DNA of 64,000 nt from Nissolia schottii (GCA_003254905.1 QANU01014370.1:45256-109255); one strand, 5' to 3'; shown: positions 23,829 to 37,006, counted from the stretch's first letter. Translations and numbers: made by a program. Notes: generated by a model not told the origin, from the sequence alone.

Positions 23829-24769
23829 AATCCAATTTTTTCTATAGATGTTATTTGTTGTATATTCAAAACGGTAAGGTTTTCACTTTCATTAGGCATG
23901 TTTTAGTTCACAGTTTTGATGATTATTCACTCAGGTTTCAGCTGCATTACATGATAATTTAAAGGACTGTTCCCTTGTTGTGGTAAAAATGTCTCTGGAT
24001 TAGCTTATTTTGAATTCAAAATATTTATGACAGAAAATAACAGTAAAAGGTTGCCTTTGGCCCGGTTGATCACCTATAACTTTAAACCCCTTTTAACTGC
24101 TATTGGTCATATTTTCATTCCCTATTTACCCTTATCATATTTTAATACGTAGTTACTATCACATTCAAATTTAAATATGCAGTTATTATCACATTATGCA
24201 GTTATAATTTGCATGATTGCGGGCACTGTGCCTGCCTCCATTAGTTAAAAGAAAAGGCCAACAGGAATAGCAAAAATCCAAAACAAATCTGTATTTTAGA
24301 AGATAAAATAAGTTCAATAATTTTCTTCTTGATTTATCTGATTCTGTCACCGATATTTGAGAAACTAATTTCGTCAAAGTGTTTGGGAAGTGTTCGGACA
24401 AAACATTTGGAGACAGGCATTACGAAAATGTGTTTCATCATTCTTTTATTTTGCAGGGAGGTGCTATAATTCGCTTAAAAATCATGATTCCTTCTTTTAA
24501 ATGTGTATAAATTAATTAACAATTTATGATGAGTTAAAAGCAATTGTGAGTTTTGTGTTTTCATTTCTTTTTTGTTTTTATCTCTACTGTCTTCTTCGTA
24601 TTTTTGTCTAAAACGCTTATTAAATTTTTAGTTAGAATATAGTTAAATAGCGGCATCCCTTAAAATCACTGTGGAACTATCTATTTTTTTTTTAAAAAAA
24701 TATAAATTATTTTCCATCCTTTTTTTTTTAATCACATCTGCCTTTTCATAAGAACTATTGTATAGCTGG

Positions 24770-25602
24770 GGGTTGTTTGGTGTACTTGATAGGATAAAGC
24801 TTAATTGTGTAAGACTTATTGTATAAGAGACAATTTTTAATATTATGGCTTGGTATGTCATATATGCTTTACGTTATCTAAGATAATATTATTTAATTAT
24901 TAAAAAAAGGTTCTAATCAAAAGTATAAATTTAATAAAAAAATAAAAATTATAAATTTTTATATAATAAAATTAATAATAAATATTATTATTCAAATAAT
25001 TTTTATTTTTGAAGTAAAATTATTTTAAATATTTCTTATCTTTTGTATAAAATTATATATAAGTACTAAATAATATTTATCATTATAATCAAATATAAAA
25101 ATAACAAGTATTTTTATATTAATTATTTAATTATAAATTTATAAATAATATAATTAATTATTTAAAATTAAAATTATATAAAATATAATTTATGTTATAC
25201 ATATTTATTATTTATATATTTTAAACAATAATCTATTATTTATTGTTATTATTTTAAATTATTATGTATTATTATTACTATTTATTGTATTAATTAAAAA
25301 TATTAATTATCAATTAATACTTACTTACTATTATATATATAATTTTTATTATTAATATTTTAATTATTATTTATTTATATAATTATTTATTTATTGTTAT
25401 TTTTATAAATATAAAATTATGAGAGAAAAGGAAAAAAAAAAAACTTACAAACTTGATAAAGTTATACGTCATTTTGATCTATAAGAGCCTATTAACGTAT
25501 AAACTAATACAATACGCTAGTTACACTAAATGATGGATAAAGTCATAATGTAGTATAGTTTATACAATCTAACCATATACATCATGCCAAATAGACCCTT
25601 AA
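24770..25602. mobile_element. Possible nonautonomous transposon with AT-only core
   Basis: The left edge gggggttgtttggtgta and the reverse complement of the right edge (agggtctatttggcatga) are similar, and inside them aggataaagctta pairs loosely with tttatccatca. GGGTYTRTTTGG-like ends are common in plant hAT-type MITEs. The roughly 600 bp core is nearly all A/T. No clear target duplication is seen. Confidence 0.4.
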
Positions 25603-25629
25603 TTTTTATATTATATAAGAGTTCTACAT

Positions 25630-26050
25630 AAATTTTGCCCTATGCTCGCTGTACCAGAGGGGTACTATTCGGTCCCTGAAGCTCTGCAGAAGTGTTGGTC
25701 GGGTGGGTACCTGCAAGGACTCTGATGTCAAAGTCAATACAGGTAGGAGATGAAGGTGTAGGAATGGAGATTAGAGTTCTGCCCATACCTGAGTGCTTGG
25801 CCTTGTTTATGTACCTGTTGGGTGTTGATGATAGGTTTTGTTTCACGCCTCAGTCTCCGCGGACAAACCGCCCCGGTCACTCTGAGATTTTGCCGTTGTG
25901 ATGGGAGATGATCGTGCTGTGGAAAGGCGGGATTCACGGATCGGATACGTTTCATCCCAGGGATGGGCTTCTGGGTCCAGGCTGGCTCTAATGGGTCGAG
26001 CGGGTCGGATGAGCCACTTCCGCGGAATGGGCCGTACGGGCCCAGTCCAC
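25630..26050. other. GC-rich island, probable transposon fragment
   Basis: Base composition rises sharply against the AT-rich surroundings. The wording (gtgttggtcgggtgggtac, then gaaggtgtaggaatggagattag) recalls non-coding parts of plant LTR or LARD elements. Short open frames occur on both strands but none resembles a protein I know. Neither end is delimited by repeats. Confidence 0.35.
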
Positions 26051-26622
26051 AACAGGAGCCATTATCATACATTTATATCATTAGATGAGCAACTCATTAC
26101 ACGGCTATCATTTTTTTATTATAGTGTTACAAGAATACAACAAAACTATTAAACAGCATCAATAAGTAAGCTTTGTCTTATTATATGGGATTAACTACAT
26201 GGTTCAAATAATATTATAGTGTTTTGTCTTAAAAGAAATAAAATATAATATGTAAAAAAGAAAAGATAACAATATTAAAAAAAATAAGTAATTTGAGTTT
26301 GTTTTTTATATTTTCTTTAATATTCAATCGATTGCTATTAACTAAACATGTGATATAATTTCTACAAAATTTGATACTTACTATAAATATTTAGTTATTT
26401 CAACTTAAAACGACCTGAGATTTAATAGAAACAGTTTATTTTAATGCATAATTCTATACTTTTAAAGTGTAACAAGTAAAAAAATTACTTTTGATATATT
26501 ATAAAGCATTTTATATTTGCACCAAAAAAGAATAAAGCATTTTGTATTATCAATTACTTATGTCCTATCTTTTATATAATTTCTTAAGTAATTATCGAAA
26601 GAGTCAATTTCTCTTAATAGTG

Positions 26623-26625
<3 letters not shown>

Positions 26626-26657
<32 letters not shown>
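26626..26657. repeat. (AT)n microsatellite
   Basis: About 16 AT units in the gene-free region upstream of the membrane-protein gene. Confidence 0.9.
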
Positions 26658-26661
<4 letters not shown>

Positions 26662-27758
26662 TTTTTATGGTAAGTTGTATTTTTTTTGGTAAGGATTATA
26701 TGGTTAGATAAATCCGTAAAAAAAGATTCATAATCCCGTTATATGAAAAGAGATTAATTTTTATTTAATTACATTATTATTCAATCATTTATTGAATAAA
26801 AATATCAGTGCACAAAAATTAATCTCATATCAAAATTAAAATTTTAAAAAATATATATAAACTATAAAGGTAGATATAGTTATTGAAGTTTGAGGTATTC
26901 TAAATTGGTCTTGTATGATTATCATATGATTTAAGCATCTGAATCAACAAGGTTTTGATTAAAAAAAATTTTTAAGAAAGATTACTCGACGGTTTAATAT
27001 ATTATTCATCAGTGATGAGTCATGACTTCGACTAAGTGAAATGAAAAAGGAAACAAAATGTTGCATAAGAGACACGAAACGTGTGTTCCAGAAACAGCCT
27101 ATCATTAAATATTGGTGAGAAAAGCACAAAATGAAAAAGAAAACACGACAACAACAAAATCAAAAGTAATTAAAAAAAAAGGCAAACGTAAGAAGATCTC
27201 ACTCAGAAAGATAAAATGAAATTTTTTTATGATTAGATGAATAAAATTGAAATGAATTTATTTTTATATTTAATTAATTCGATAATAATATATCTCATGT
27301 GAAAAATTTAAATCCCGAAATAATACCATTAAAAAACCCCAAAATTTAAATAATAATTAAAAAAAAAAAAACAATACCCAACTAAAAAGCAACAAACAAC
27401 TGTAAAAAACTTTTATTCCTTTCTTAACCCGTTCCCTTCTCTTCTCCTCTTTTCTTCTCCCAACACCACAAACACACAAACACATTTGGCTTTGGTTCTG
27501 TTCTGTTCTGTCTACCCAATGATTTAATTCCTTCAACCAAAGTACCCAACAAGAAAAAACACAATCTTTTCATCATCACCATCAACCCCTTTTCAGTTCT
27601 TGGTCTCAAAACATCCCCAAACCCCCCACATCAATATTCCACTTCAAAATTTCAACCTTTTCCCTTTCTCATGTTCCTTTCCCAATTGGGTATCTATAAA
27701 ACAAGCTCATCTGTCAAAAGGGTTGCTCTAACTAGATCTCATCAAACCTCAAATCTCA

Positions 27759-30700
27759 ATGGTATGCCCTGTAAATTCCATCACCTACAATGGCAGCTTG
27801 TGTGCCTGCATCCCTGGCTATGTCCTCAACCTCACATCCAAAGGGTGCACACTCTTTGAAGCAAGCTCCAACATCACAACGGATTCCGGGGTTGACTATT
27901 ACGCCCTCAGCTTCCCTGAGACGCTCTTTGAGTTTGACTCCATCAAGAAGTTCACTCAGTCACAGGCTGTGTTCTTGGAGGCCACACTTGTGATGCTCCT
28001 CTCGTGGCTCATGATGTGCTCATTCCTCAGGTTCATGAAGCTCGGTGACGGCCGCAACGTGTGGTTCAACATTAGGTGGTGGATTAGTAGGTTGGATGTT
28101 TGCTTTGCCACAAGGCACTGGCTGGTTAGTTAGTTGGTTCCTTTTCTCTGTTCTTATTGATATGATTTAGTTATAGCGTATTTGAATTTCACTAAAGAAG
28201 TCCTAGAACTATTTCTCTGCTCTTATCAGTGTCATTAAATATTTGCTATAGCATAACAGTGTAGCATAACAAATATCCACTATAGCAAAACGCCATTTCC
28301 GCCCTATTCATAACATTGGTTCTTATTGATATGACTTAGTTATAGCGTATTTGGATTTCAGTTAAGAAGCCTCAAATCAATTATGGGGCTTTAAAAGTGA
28401 AAATAATTTTGCTTCTAAATTAGTCTGAATTAATTCTAGACCAGCCCTACCGATTTTCCAAACATGTGGTCAGTAGGTTTGATGTGATTTGGTTGGTTAG
28501 GGGGGTGAATTATGATGGTTCAGCTTCAAGTCACTTTTGAGATTTCGATCACTTTACTAATCTCACAGCCCAACTTCATCCAGAATTTGTTTTTTTCTCC
28601 CTTATTATTAGTTTTTAGAGGGCATTAAATGATTGGGACATGTGTGGAGAAGCTAGGTTGGGTAGGACCCCTGGTTAGCAGATTATATCCAGATCGAGGG
28701 TCATTCAATAGGCAAAGGTAGAGGGCAACCTAGATAAACGTGAGGTGAAACTATTAAAAGATAGGTAGATTTTAATGTTTTGAAATTTGAATGTAAACAT
28801 GATCTATGATAGGATATTTGTGGGTCAAGGCTCACTTGTTGTTGTCTTCTTAGTTGTATAGTGGTTAGAACTGTAATCTTATGGATTTCTTGCTCTCAAT
28901 TATTTTTTTGCTTCCTCTTTTGGTTTGGTATTTTATTTGGTAATATTATGGTTATAAGTGAAAAGTTAACCTTAGTTAGTGTTTAGATGGGGACAACAGA
29001 TAAAGAAGTTGTGGCCTGAAGTTTGCCTGATTTGGTTCTTAGTTTGGGTGCGCCGGCTTTTAGTACTTTTCTTTGGGATGGGCTAACTTCGTTGGCTAAA
29101 ATTTGAATTAATTGTTTTCTGAATTGCTAGTTACATGACAAGACTTCTTGCAGCTGTACAAAATAGGCATGCCCTCGGATTGGTATCTGTTGATTTTGGT
29201 TCCATTATCCTTTTTAAGCCATTCTACCTATCAATGGCACATAAAAGAATATGCATTTTTAATTTTATGTATGAAAATTGCTTTACATGGTTCCATGTTT
29301 TATTGTTCTTCCTGCAGGATGATCAGAAAGTAGTTACCAAACGCAAAACAGAACTTGGTGGAACTTTCTCCATAGCAAGTTGGATACTTTTTATTGGTTT
29401 ATTTGCTGCGTGAGTCTCCGATTCCTTACTCCAGAAAAAAAATGTCAGCATGTCTTTGTTAAATCCACCATTTTTTTCCATTATTCTTCGCTTGGTTTCT
29501 ATTTGTCACGTGTCGTTTTTTTGATTCAACCCTCTCTATCAGGTCGCTGTACCAGATCATATCGAAGAGATCAATTGAGGTTCATAACGTGAGAGCGACA
29601 AATGGACCGGAATTAGCTTCATTTGTCAATCACATGGAGTTCAATATAACAACTGTGTCTAGCATGAGCTGTGCTAATCTGCGTGAACTGGGTAATTTAG
29701 TTACTGGGAATCCTGGCTTTATTGACCAGAGAGTTGTTTCTCTGTCGACTCTGGCAAACTACTCGTGTCACAACTCGAGCAAGGGACCAACTATAGCACT
29801 CAAGTGTGAAAACTGCAGGCTCATCCATGATAACATGTATATCTCGTGGCAGTTCGTTGATCTCCCCAATTTTCCTGCTGCTGCCGTTGGTTTTGAGTTC
29901 AACCTCTCTGCGACGGATAGCGCCAAGAAACATGTGAGTTTTGTCAGAGGAACGCTGAAGAATGGAAGCGCCTTTGATGATAGGCCAGTTACGTTCAGAG
30001 GGAGGGAATCAAATATATTGAAATTTAACTTGTTTCCTCGAGTGTACCGTAATTTGCATGATCTAAAGCTGATACAGCCTCTATATCACGAGTTCCTCCC
30101 AGGCTCGGTTTCTCGTGACACAAATCAACTTCGAGCGTCCCTTGAAAATTCTGTTGATGGGCTAGTTAACACCACACTGTATATCAATTATCTCTCTGCA
30201 TATGTTGTGGAAATTGACAAGGAGAATATTATGGGTCCTGGTAAAGTATCTTCCCCGCATGTTGTATATGCAAGCTATCTTTATGAAATTTTTTGGTTAG
30301 TTAGTTACATTTCAAATAAATTAAACTTTTGGCTTCATTTTCTCCTCTTTTGAAGTATTCAAATTGCATTACTATTGTTGTTTGCTGTGCCCTTGGCTAC
30401 TTTCTTCGGTTTGCTACCGTTAACAATCCTTATTGTGCCAAATGCTCATTTTTATCCCTTCTAATCTTATCTTTCGTTCTCTTACTAGACACTATCAGCT
30501 TCTTCACCTATCTTTGGGATCTCTGATTCCTTTCATTCTATATCTTAATTTCTGAACTGAGAAACAGTCTGAAATGGTAAAGTACTGCCTTTGTCAAACC
30601 AGTAATCAATGTATTCCGTACTGGTTTTGGCCTAATCAACAAGAGTAACCGCTTTGCTATGGTTAAATATTGTTAACTTAATGGTGACATGGGGTTTTTT

Positions 30701-33544
30701 CTGGAAAGATGCTACTGGACTGCTATAAAAACATGTGTCTTGAACTAAGTATTTTGGAGGCAATGCTGTTTGTCCTTGTCACTTGTACGATTGAATTCCA
30801 ATGTTGCTTCAGGCTATATTGATAATTTCATCCTTTCCTGTTTTCATTTGCAGTGAGCTTCCTCGCAGACCTTGGTGGCCTGTATTGCATTAGCGTAGGC
30901 ATCTTTTTCTACCTGTTGATACAGGTATGTTTCTCAATCCTTCAGCCTTTATTGATATCACCCAACTTTCGATTCCTTGGAACTTTATAGCGTACATTGG
31001 TACAGCGATTCAGTTAAAACTAGACCAGATAAATATGACTTGCTCATAAATGAATTGTCAAACAAGGCTGTGAAAAAGGCCTATAGACTTGTTCATTTGT
31101 GTTTACTAATACTAAAAAAATAAACTTATTTTAAGTTTAGTGAGACTCGAACTCAAGACCTCAGCATTCAGAGCAATGTTTTATCTACTAACCTCAGCAT
31201 TCAGAGCAATGTTTTATCTACTAAACTAACATTACTTTTTATAACATTTTATACAATCATATTTATTAATATAACTTTATTATTTAATTTTTCTTTTTAA
31301 AGAAATCCTAATTTAAAGAGTCCTAAAACTCTCTCACACTCACAATCTCATCTCATCTGAATAATGTGAGAGAGTTTTGCTGGCATTTTCCTTTTTGTTT
31401 TTTGTTGGTCAAATGTCATATGTGTTAGAAAAAGGCCGATTAAAGAGCCTAGTTATACATTTCTTCCTTCAATTGTATTCCCATTCTTTAGTAGTTTACA
31501 TGTTAATATTCACATACTTTTTCTTCTTAGCTTGTGCACATCATTCTTTATTTATTTTTTTATTNTCTCATAGCATGATTAAATTCATAACCATTTCATT
31601 CCATGTTGTCCTAACTCTCTAGTAAATTCTAGTGTGAGTACAGGATAAAGAGACTCAGGAACGAAGATAGCGTTATGCGGACAATTAGAAGTCGGCGCAA
31701 AGCTCAAGATCATTGGGACAAAGTAAGTTCTTTGTTGACTCGTGAAAAACATCATGTACACTCGTGCTGTTTTCCTTTTGCTGGATTTTAATAGCCTTCT
31801 GTTGGGTTAAGTGACCGATATTTCCGCTTTTAATCAGTTGAGGAAATATGTAATGTTCACATATGGCGCCCCTACAATGGAAGACAACTTCGACGACTCT
31901 AAAAGGGAACCTGATTGTGGTGGGATTATGCTGCACTCAGTTCGTGGTAGCGGGTCATCGCGCAAGCGAAGGCAGCAAAGCAGAACTAGTTCTTCCATAA
32001 ATTTCTACAAGAAACCCAGCTTACCTGCCAACAAGGTGAAAGCTCTTACCCAGCACATTCTTCAGTTTGAAAACTTTAAGGGTGTGTTTGGTATTTCGGG
32101 GTAAACACGGAGGAAACTTTTTCATGGATTAGGTTCATGTATAAAAAAGTTATACACGAGTTCAATCCATGAAAAATTCTCCCCTAATTTTTCCCCACAT
32201 GAAGCACACCCCAAAAGATCGCGTAACAACTTGAAACATGACTAACATATTTGTAATCCAGTTGTTTTCACTATCCAATTGTTGAAATTTTGTTCCCCTC
32301 ATCTCATCATAAAAAAACACGTCTAAGCTATTTAGTAACATGATTGGCTTCTTATTTGTTTCCGAAGAGAAAGAAAAGGTAAAACGGCTGTGTGTTGATT
32401 CCATGGACTTGTTAATTTCATTTTTTCGATGTTTTGTCTTTCAGTCAGTGAGATGCAAACCGCCTGGATCTGCAAACTCGCATTCTGAAAATATGGAAAG
32501 GCAGCAGAATGTTGGGCCACGCAAAGATTTCCGTCAGTCTCAACCTCAAAAATCTTCTATTATTGATGACAGCTTCATTCCTCCTCCACCTTCGCTAGGT
32601 AGAAATTAATTTATTATTTATTATTATTGTATTTTTTGAATGACAAATTGACCACCTTACTTATTATATGATGACACCCTTGATTACAACCTCTTTCTTG
32701 AGCTTCAAAAATTGAAACTGAAATTATATTCATTTATTAACCATCGTAATTGTTTTTGATGGCTCCATGTTTTGTGCTGATAAAATGCCAGTGACGTTTC
32801 CTTCTGGTACCCTTCTAAGGTCCAGTGTGATATATGTTCCACAGCTGTTATAATATGGCACACACACACATTAAACTAAAAAAGTTATATTATATGCTGT
32901 ACCTAACTTGATGAAGGACTTTGAATTAAATGGCCCGTCTGTAGCCTAATTTTTCATGCTAGGACACAATGATGTCGTTTGGTTCATATTGTTGTAGTGG
33001 GAAAAGGGTCAATGATATTGTTGTAGTTGTTATATTATACCTAACTTGATATGATTATGTTATCTAGCTGAGCTTTTTGGTTGGCACATTTAGTCAACAG
33101 GTCATAACCATAGAACTTAAAATGATAAAATCATGTCCTACTTCAATACTGACATAGAAATTGCATACATCATGCATTTAAGATTTGTATACAAATTATT
33201 TAGCTGTTCCATAGCTGTTAGATTGTCGATTATCATCTATTATTTGCTAAGCGTGTTTCTACATTATTTGAATGTTTTAATGATTTAGTACACCTTTCTG
33301 CTGCCCTATACATCTCCGAGGCGGTTTTACAGTATATTTTGAACATGCTTGTATTTTTTGCTGCATCTAATATTTTTAACTTGTTTCCACATGCAATGCA
33401 GAATGTAAGGGTGGTTCTGAAATGGACATGTCTGATGTTCAGAAGAATCTGCGAAGCTTGTACGAGTACAACCTCGTGCTGAGGGACAAGTTAGTAGCTG
33501 CGCAGTCTCTGCTCCATTCTTCCTCATCTCAAGTAAGAAAGTAG
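27759..33544 (+). CDS. Uncharacterised plant transmembrane protein with three predicted membrane spans
   Basis: Eight exons: 27759-28124, 29318-29409, 29543-30240, 30854-30924, 31639-31722, 31838-32035, 32445-32598 and 33402-33544, with phases consistent, giving 601 residues. The N-terminus is Cys-rich with possible N-glycosylation sites (N11, N24, N38). Hydrophobic spans lie near residues 69-91, 139-159 and 386-409. Between the second and third is a roughly 225-residue loop with several N-x-S/T sites and scattered Cys, so it probably faces the lumen or outside. The last 190 residues are basic and Ser-rich (RSRRKAQDHW, GSSRKRRQQS), therefore probably cytosolic, and end in a short heptad-like helix (VQKNLRSLYEYNLVLRDKL). 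I believe this is a conserved plant family without assigned function. The exon 5 acceptor uses the AG at 31637-31638, because the AG four bases later would introduce a stop. Confidence 0.82.
28151..28372. repeat. 50 bp direct repeats flanking a decayed MITE in intron 1
   Basis: The phrase gttcttattgatatgattta plus about 30 following bases occurs at 28151-28200 and again at 28318-28370. Between the copies lie tgctatagcataacag and catttccgccctattc phrases related to the element at 11769-11950. The whole was probably made by insertion and local duplication. Confidence 0.5.
31165..31232. repeat. 33 bp tandem duplication in intron 4
   Basis: cctcagcattcagagcaatg and the following bases occur twice in a row. 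Just upstream gactcgaactcaagacctc looks like an antisense tRNA-type B box, so the block may be the end of an old SINE. Confidence 0.6.
32080..32212. mobile_element. 133 bp hairpin MITE in intron 6
   Basis: The left end GGGTGTGTTTGGTATTTCGG pairs with the right end, which in reverse reads GGGGTGTGCTTCATGTGGGG. A second internal pair (ttttcatggatt and aatccatgaaaa) completes the hairpin. The ends resemble hAT-type MITEs. A target duplication is not clear. Confidence 0.65.
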
Positions 33545-34862
33545 CAGAACTTAGTATATTAATGTGTCTGTGTGAATTGGAGTCCTCATTGGAGCACGCT
33601 GTCAGATTGTTCCATGAATTTTACAAGCATGGAAGTTGGTCCTTGACTGAAGTCTGATCAAAGAGAACTGACGATTCGGAGAAGCTGCTGCATGGACAGA
33701 CAAGGTATAACACTCCTGGCCAGATTTTTCGTACATTCCAAGGTGCCAGTGTGTGGACAAGGTGGCGTTTGCGTGAGAAGGGGGTTTTGGTTTCGTCTGG
33801 TATTCATTCCTGTTCTTGTGAAAATGTGATTTTCCACTTCAATATACTTTTTGCAAAACATCGTATAGCCTGTGCTTTGTTTTGTGCACAGAAGAGGAGT
33901 GGCATTGAACTTATTGCTTTATCTTGCAGACGTTGTTTTGGTGAGGCAATGAGTTCTTCAAAATGTAACATAATTTTGACCTTTTATTTTTATTTTTTAA
34001 TAAAATTTGTGGCAATTTTCAGCTTGTTCTGTTTGTAGTGTCTTTTGGCTTGGAAAAGACTGCTTAAAATTTTCAACAGGATATCTCTTTAAGGCAACAT
34101 TTGGAATAGGATTACATTCTTTCAATGTGGAATGTGGTGTTTTTTTTTTGCAAAATGGTAATGAAGCCAACTTTATTCTACTGTACTATTTTCTTTTTCA
34201 TTCATAATTCTTTTTGTTTCTCCATTAGATTGGATCAGAATAAGCTCTTAAGACACCTTTAATACGTGCTTCAGGGACAAACAAAAAATTAATGGTTGAT
34301 AATGTTCTTAAAACACAAATTAAACATGCTCTTAGAGCACGCAAGAGTTTTTCCAATACCATAAACACTCAAATTTTAAGAGTAACGATAAATATACTCA
34401 TTTAAAGAATGAGAAATGTTCATTAGCACAAAATTACATTCTGCTGAATCTAATTTTATAAGCTAAATATCTAAAGGGCACGGTCTAGTGCACGAGACTT
34501 CAACCACTCAGGAGTATTAAGGAGGATCAAATGTGAAGCTGAAATCATTGACCTAGCTCAGTAGCTTCACACAAGGTTGCAAACCAGAAACATGTACCGA
34601 GGCTAAAAAAATTCATTGATTCATTGAATTCAGTTTGCAGTTGCAACAAGTACTACAATACTAAGTTTAAAGAGATCTTCTCATCATTTGGATTCTCTAT
34701 TTCGCACTCGAACACCAGGTTTTCTGCACTGCAGTACTTGTAAATCGCAATAGAAACTTGTTTGGACAAAAACATGTATCTATCAATAATATTTGGTTCA
34801 TTATCACCAAGACACAGTCCCTAATTCATTCACTACATTTGCCATTATTGACCAGTGGGGCT
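33545..34862. other. 3' regions of two convergent genes
   Basis: This space holds the 3' untranslated regions of the membrane-protein gene (plus) and the glutaredoxin gene (minus). Several AATAAA-like A/T-rich tracts occur, but no terminator can be fixed. No additional gene is visible. Confidence 0.5.
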
Positions 34863-37006
34863 TCATGAGCACATCGCCTTCTCCAACACCTCCTGCAGCT
34901 GCCCGTTCTGATATGCGTCTGAGGCCAAAGAAAAAAGCGAGAACTCAGTAGAGGACAAAGTATTTTCCAGAAACCAAATGATGGTAATAAATATGGTGAG
35001 ATTCTGATGTTAAAATGAAAAACTTATTTGTTCTAATGCTATCAAGTGTTATAACAGCAGATCTATCTAAAGCAACAGGATTTTGTGTCAATTACATAGA
35101 AGGAAGTAAGGTGATGTGAACATCTAATAAACAAAGACTGATATGTTTAAACTCGCGTTTGGTAAGCATCAATTTCCAGATAGCTGATAAAACGGTGCTT
35201 CTGTCACTGGCAATATAGAATCTTTATCATGTTGCATCTGAATCAATCTGGTCAGCTTTAACATTTCCAATTTTTCATTCAAATCAATCTATACAGCATA
35301 CATATGATTCTTTTTCCTTTTTGTTTTAGGTTCAAGCTAGTCAATTTTCCATCTCCAAAAAATGATAAGGAAGTTTTAGGCTAATTTTAGAATAATATTT
35401 CCATAAGTTAAGATGATAATAAAAGTGGCAACTTAGATTTCATATCTCCTAGATCAAATGTAAAATGTGAAATTCATTATAGCTATACTCTTATACTTAT
35501 TTTGGCTGTCCTATTTAATATGACTAATACTATCCCTCTTAGTTTTGTTTAAAAGACTCAATCAATGAAACAAATCATATTCTACAAGTATCAGAAAAAC
35601 AAGGCATGTTTATCACATAGCCAGCATTGATTGATCCAGTCATCACAACCAAAAAACTGAGTGACATACCAACAGTGATATCACAGCCACCGAAAAACTC
35701 TCCATCTATGTAGAGCTGAGGAAAGGTTGGCCAACTGGAATACTCCTTCAGCCCCTGGCGCAACATCTCATTTTCCAGTATGTTTATCGTCTCAAAAGGC
35801 ACATTCAGGGACTTCAATATTTGCACCACTGTGTTTGAGAATCCACATTGCGGAAAATCTTTATTTCCCTTCATAAACAGAACTACCTTATTTGAAGTAA
35901 CAACTTTATCCAAGGTAGACTTCAACTCAGGAGACAACCCTGCAAGCAAAACCGACAACCTAAGTTGTAATTTTTTATCAAAGAAGAAAAGAAGAAAACA
36001 GATGTAGGGCTATTTATAATTGGTAAGTAAACACTCAAATTAGTCCTTAAAAATTCTTCGAAACACCAAATTAGTAATACTCTAGAGATTTTTGACATCA
36101 ACTTCCCCAATCAAGGTCTTCTTTTGACATCAATTTAGTCCTCTAATATATCTACACACCAATTTCATCCTCCTTCAAATTCGTCTCCACGTTGGTAGAG
36201 TTGGTTGAGTTTGTCCTGGAAAGTGCCAAATTCGTCCCTAAGATTGCCAAAAATTGACTAAATTAAGGATCTCGTATTGATAAGGACTAACTTGACCGAC
36301 TCTGATGGACTAATTTAATCGACTTTTGGTAATCTTGGGGACAAATTCAGTATTTTCCATGGCTCAGGGGCGAACTTTACTGCTGCCACCAACCTTAGGG
36401 ACTAGACGAATTTGAAGGTTTATACACTAAAAAGGACTACTCAGAAGCTTCATAATGCTACATAGCCACAAAAATATGGTCAGTATTGTACGAAATGAAG
36501 TGTCACTAATTCATTCGATCGCGAATAATCTGCCACATCATCTAACAAATTTCCCAACTTCTACGAAAATTTAGTCAAAATTATTATTTTGAAAATATAG
36601 GTATACTTAATTTTACCCTTTATTGTTGTTGTGACTAGTTGAAAAATCAAAACCAATTCAATTCCACCTAACCATGGAAAAAGGGGGTTAGGGTGAATTG
36701 GGAGTGAGAATTTGGAAAAACCCACAACAAAGATTGTAACTTTAGCATGGTTAAATCAAAACCCATGAACGAAATTGAAGGGGGAAAGAGGGTAGAAGCA
36801 CCAGAGGAGCACCGAACGGTGGCGGAAGCGCGTTTGAGTTGCCTCGGTTGTTGGAACTGAAAGACGAGCTCTTTGTGGCGGTGGGTGAGAGGAAGGGGAG
36901 AACGAGGTTGAAGAGAGAGCGTTGCTGTTCCTCGAACGTGGGAGTATGATGAAGCTGTTGGGTAGAAGTGGAATAAGGGCTTAACGCACCAACACGAAGA
37001 AGACAT
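34863..37006 (-). CDS. GRXS14: CGFS-type monothiol glutaredoxin, plastid (GRXS14-like)
   Basis: Three exons: 36802-37006, 35670-35939 and 34863-34918, giving 176 residues, close to the family's usual length. Residues 1-66 are basic and Ser/Pro-rich with few acids, a plastid transit peptide ending near VRCSS. The glutaredoxin domain follows: KG at 92-93, the active site CGFS at 100-103, WPTFPQ at 138-143, GG at 152-153 and CD at 154-155, with the C-terminus EKAMCS. Such proteins bind a [2Fe-2S] cluster with glutathione and pass it to plastid Fe-S acceptors. The exon 1 donor is weak: TCTG|GTGCTT gives the best fit to the family, whereas ATGG|GTTTTG further on is also in frame and would add a short segment. 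The acceptors and the GTATGT donor of exon 2 are clear. Confidence 0.93.
36105..36430. mobile_element. Possible nonautonomous element in intron 1 of the GRXS14-like gene
   Basis: The stretch is full of repeated phrases on the pattern of caaattcgtc, tttagtcctc and ctaatttaatcgac in both orientations, as in small plant retroelement or MITE remnants. The boundaries are not resolvable by eye. Confidence 0.3.

Larger units (their letters stand above)
23829..27758. other. 3.9 kb gene-free, strongly AT-rich region
   Basis: No gene is supported. The part from 24.85 to 25.43 kb is almost pure A/T. It is followed by an abrupt GC-richer island at 25.63-26.05 kb, an (AT)n tract at 26626-26657, more AT-rich DNA, and from about 27.4 kb a pyrimidine-rich stretch that is probably the leader of the downstream membrane-protein gene. 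Confidence 0.6.

Noticed and set aside
25734..26072. 112-codon minus-strand ORF in the GC-rich island
   Set aside because: Overlapping open frames exist on both strands, as expected for GC-rich DNA with few stops, and none resembles a known protein.
29157..29333. Possible extra exon after the cttgcag at 29151-29157 in the membrane-protein gene
   Set aside because: Joining it leads into stops and a long A/T-rich stretch; the direct junction to 29318 keeps the frame.
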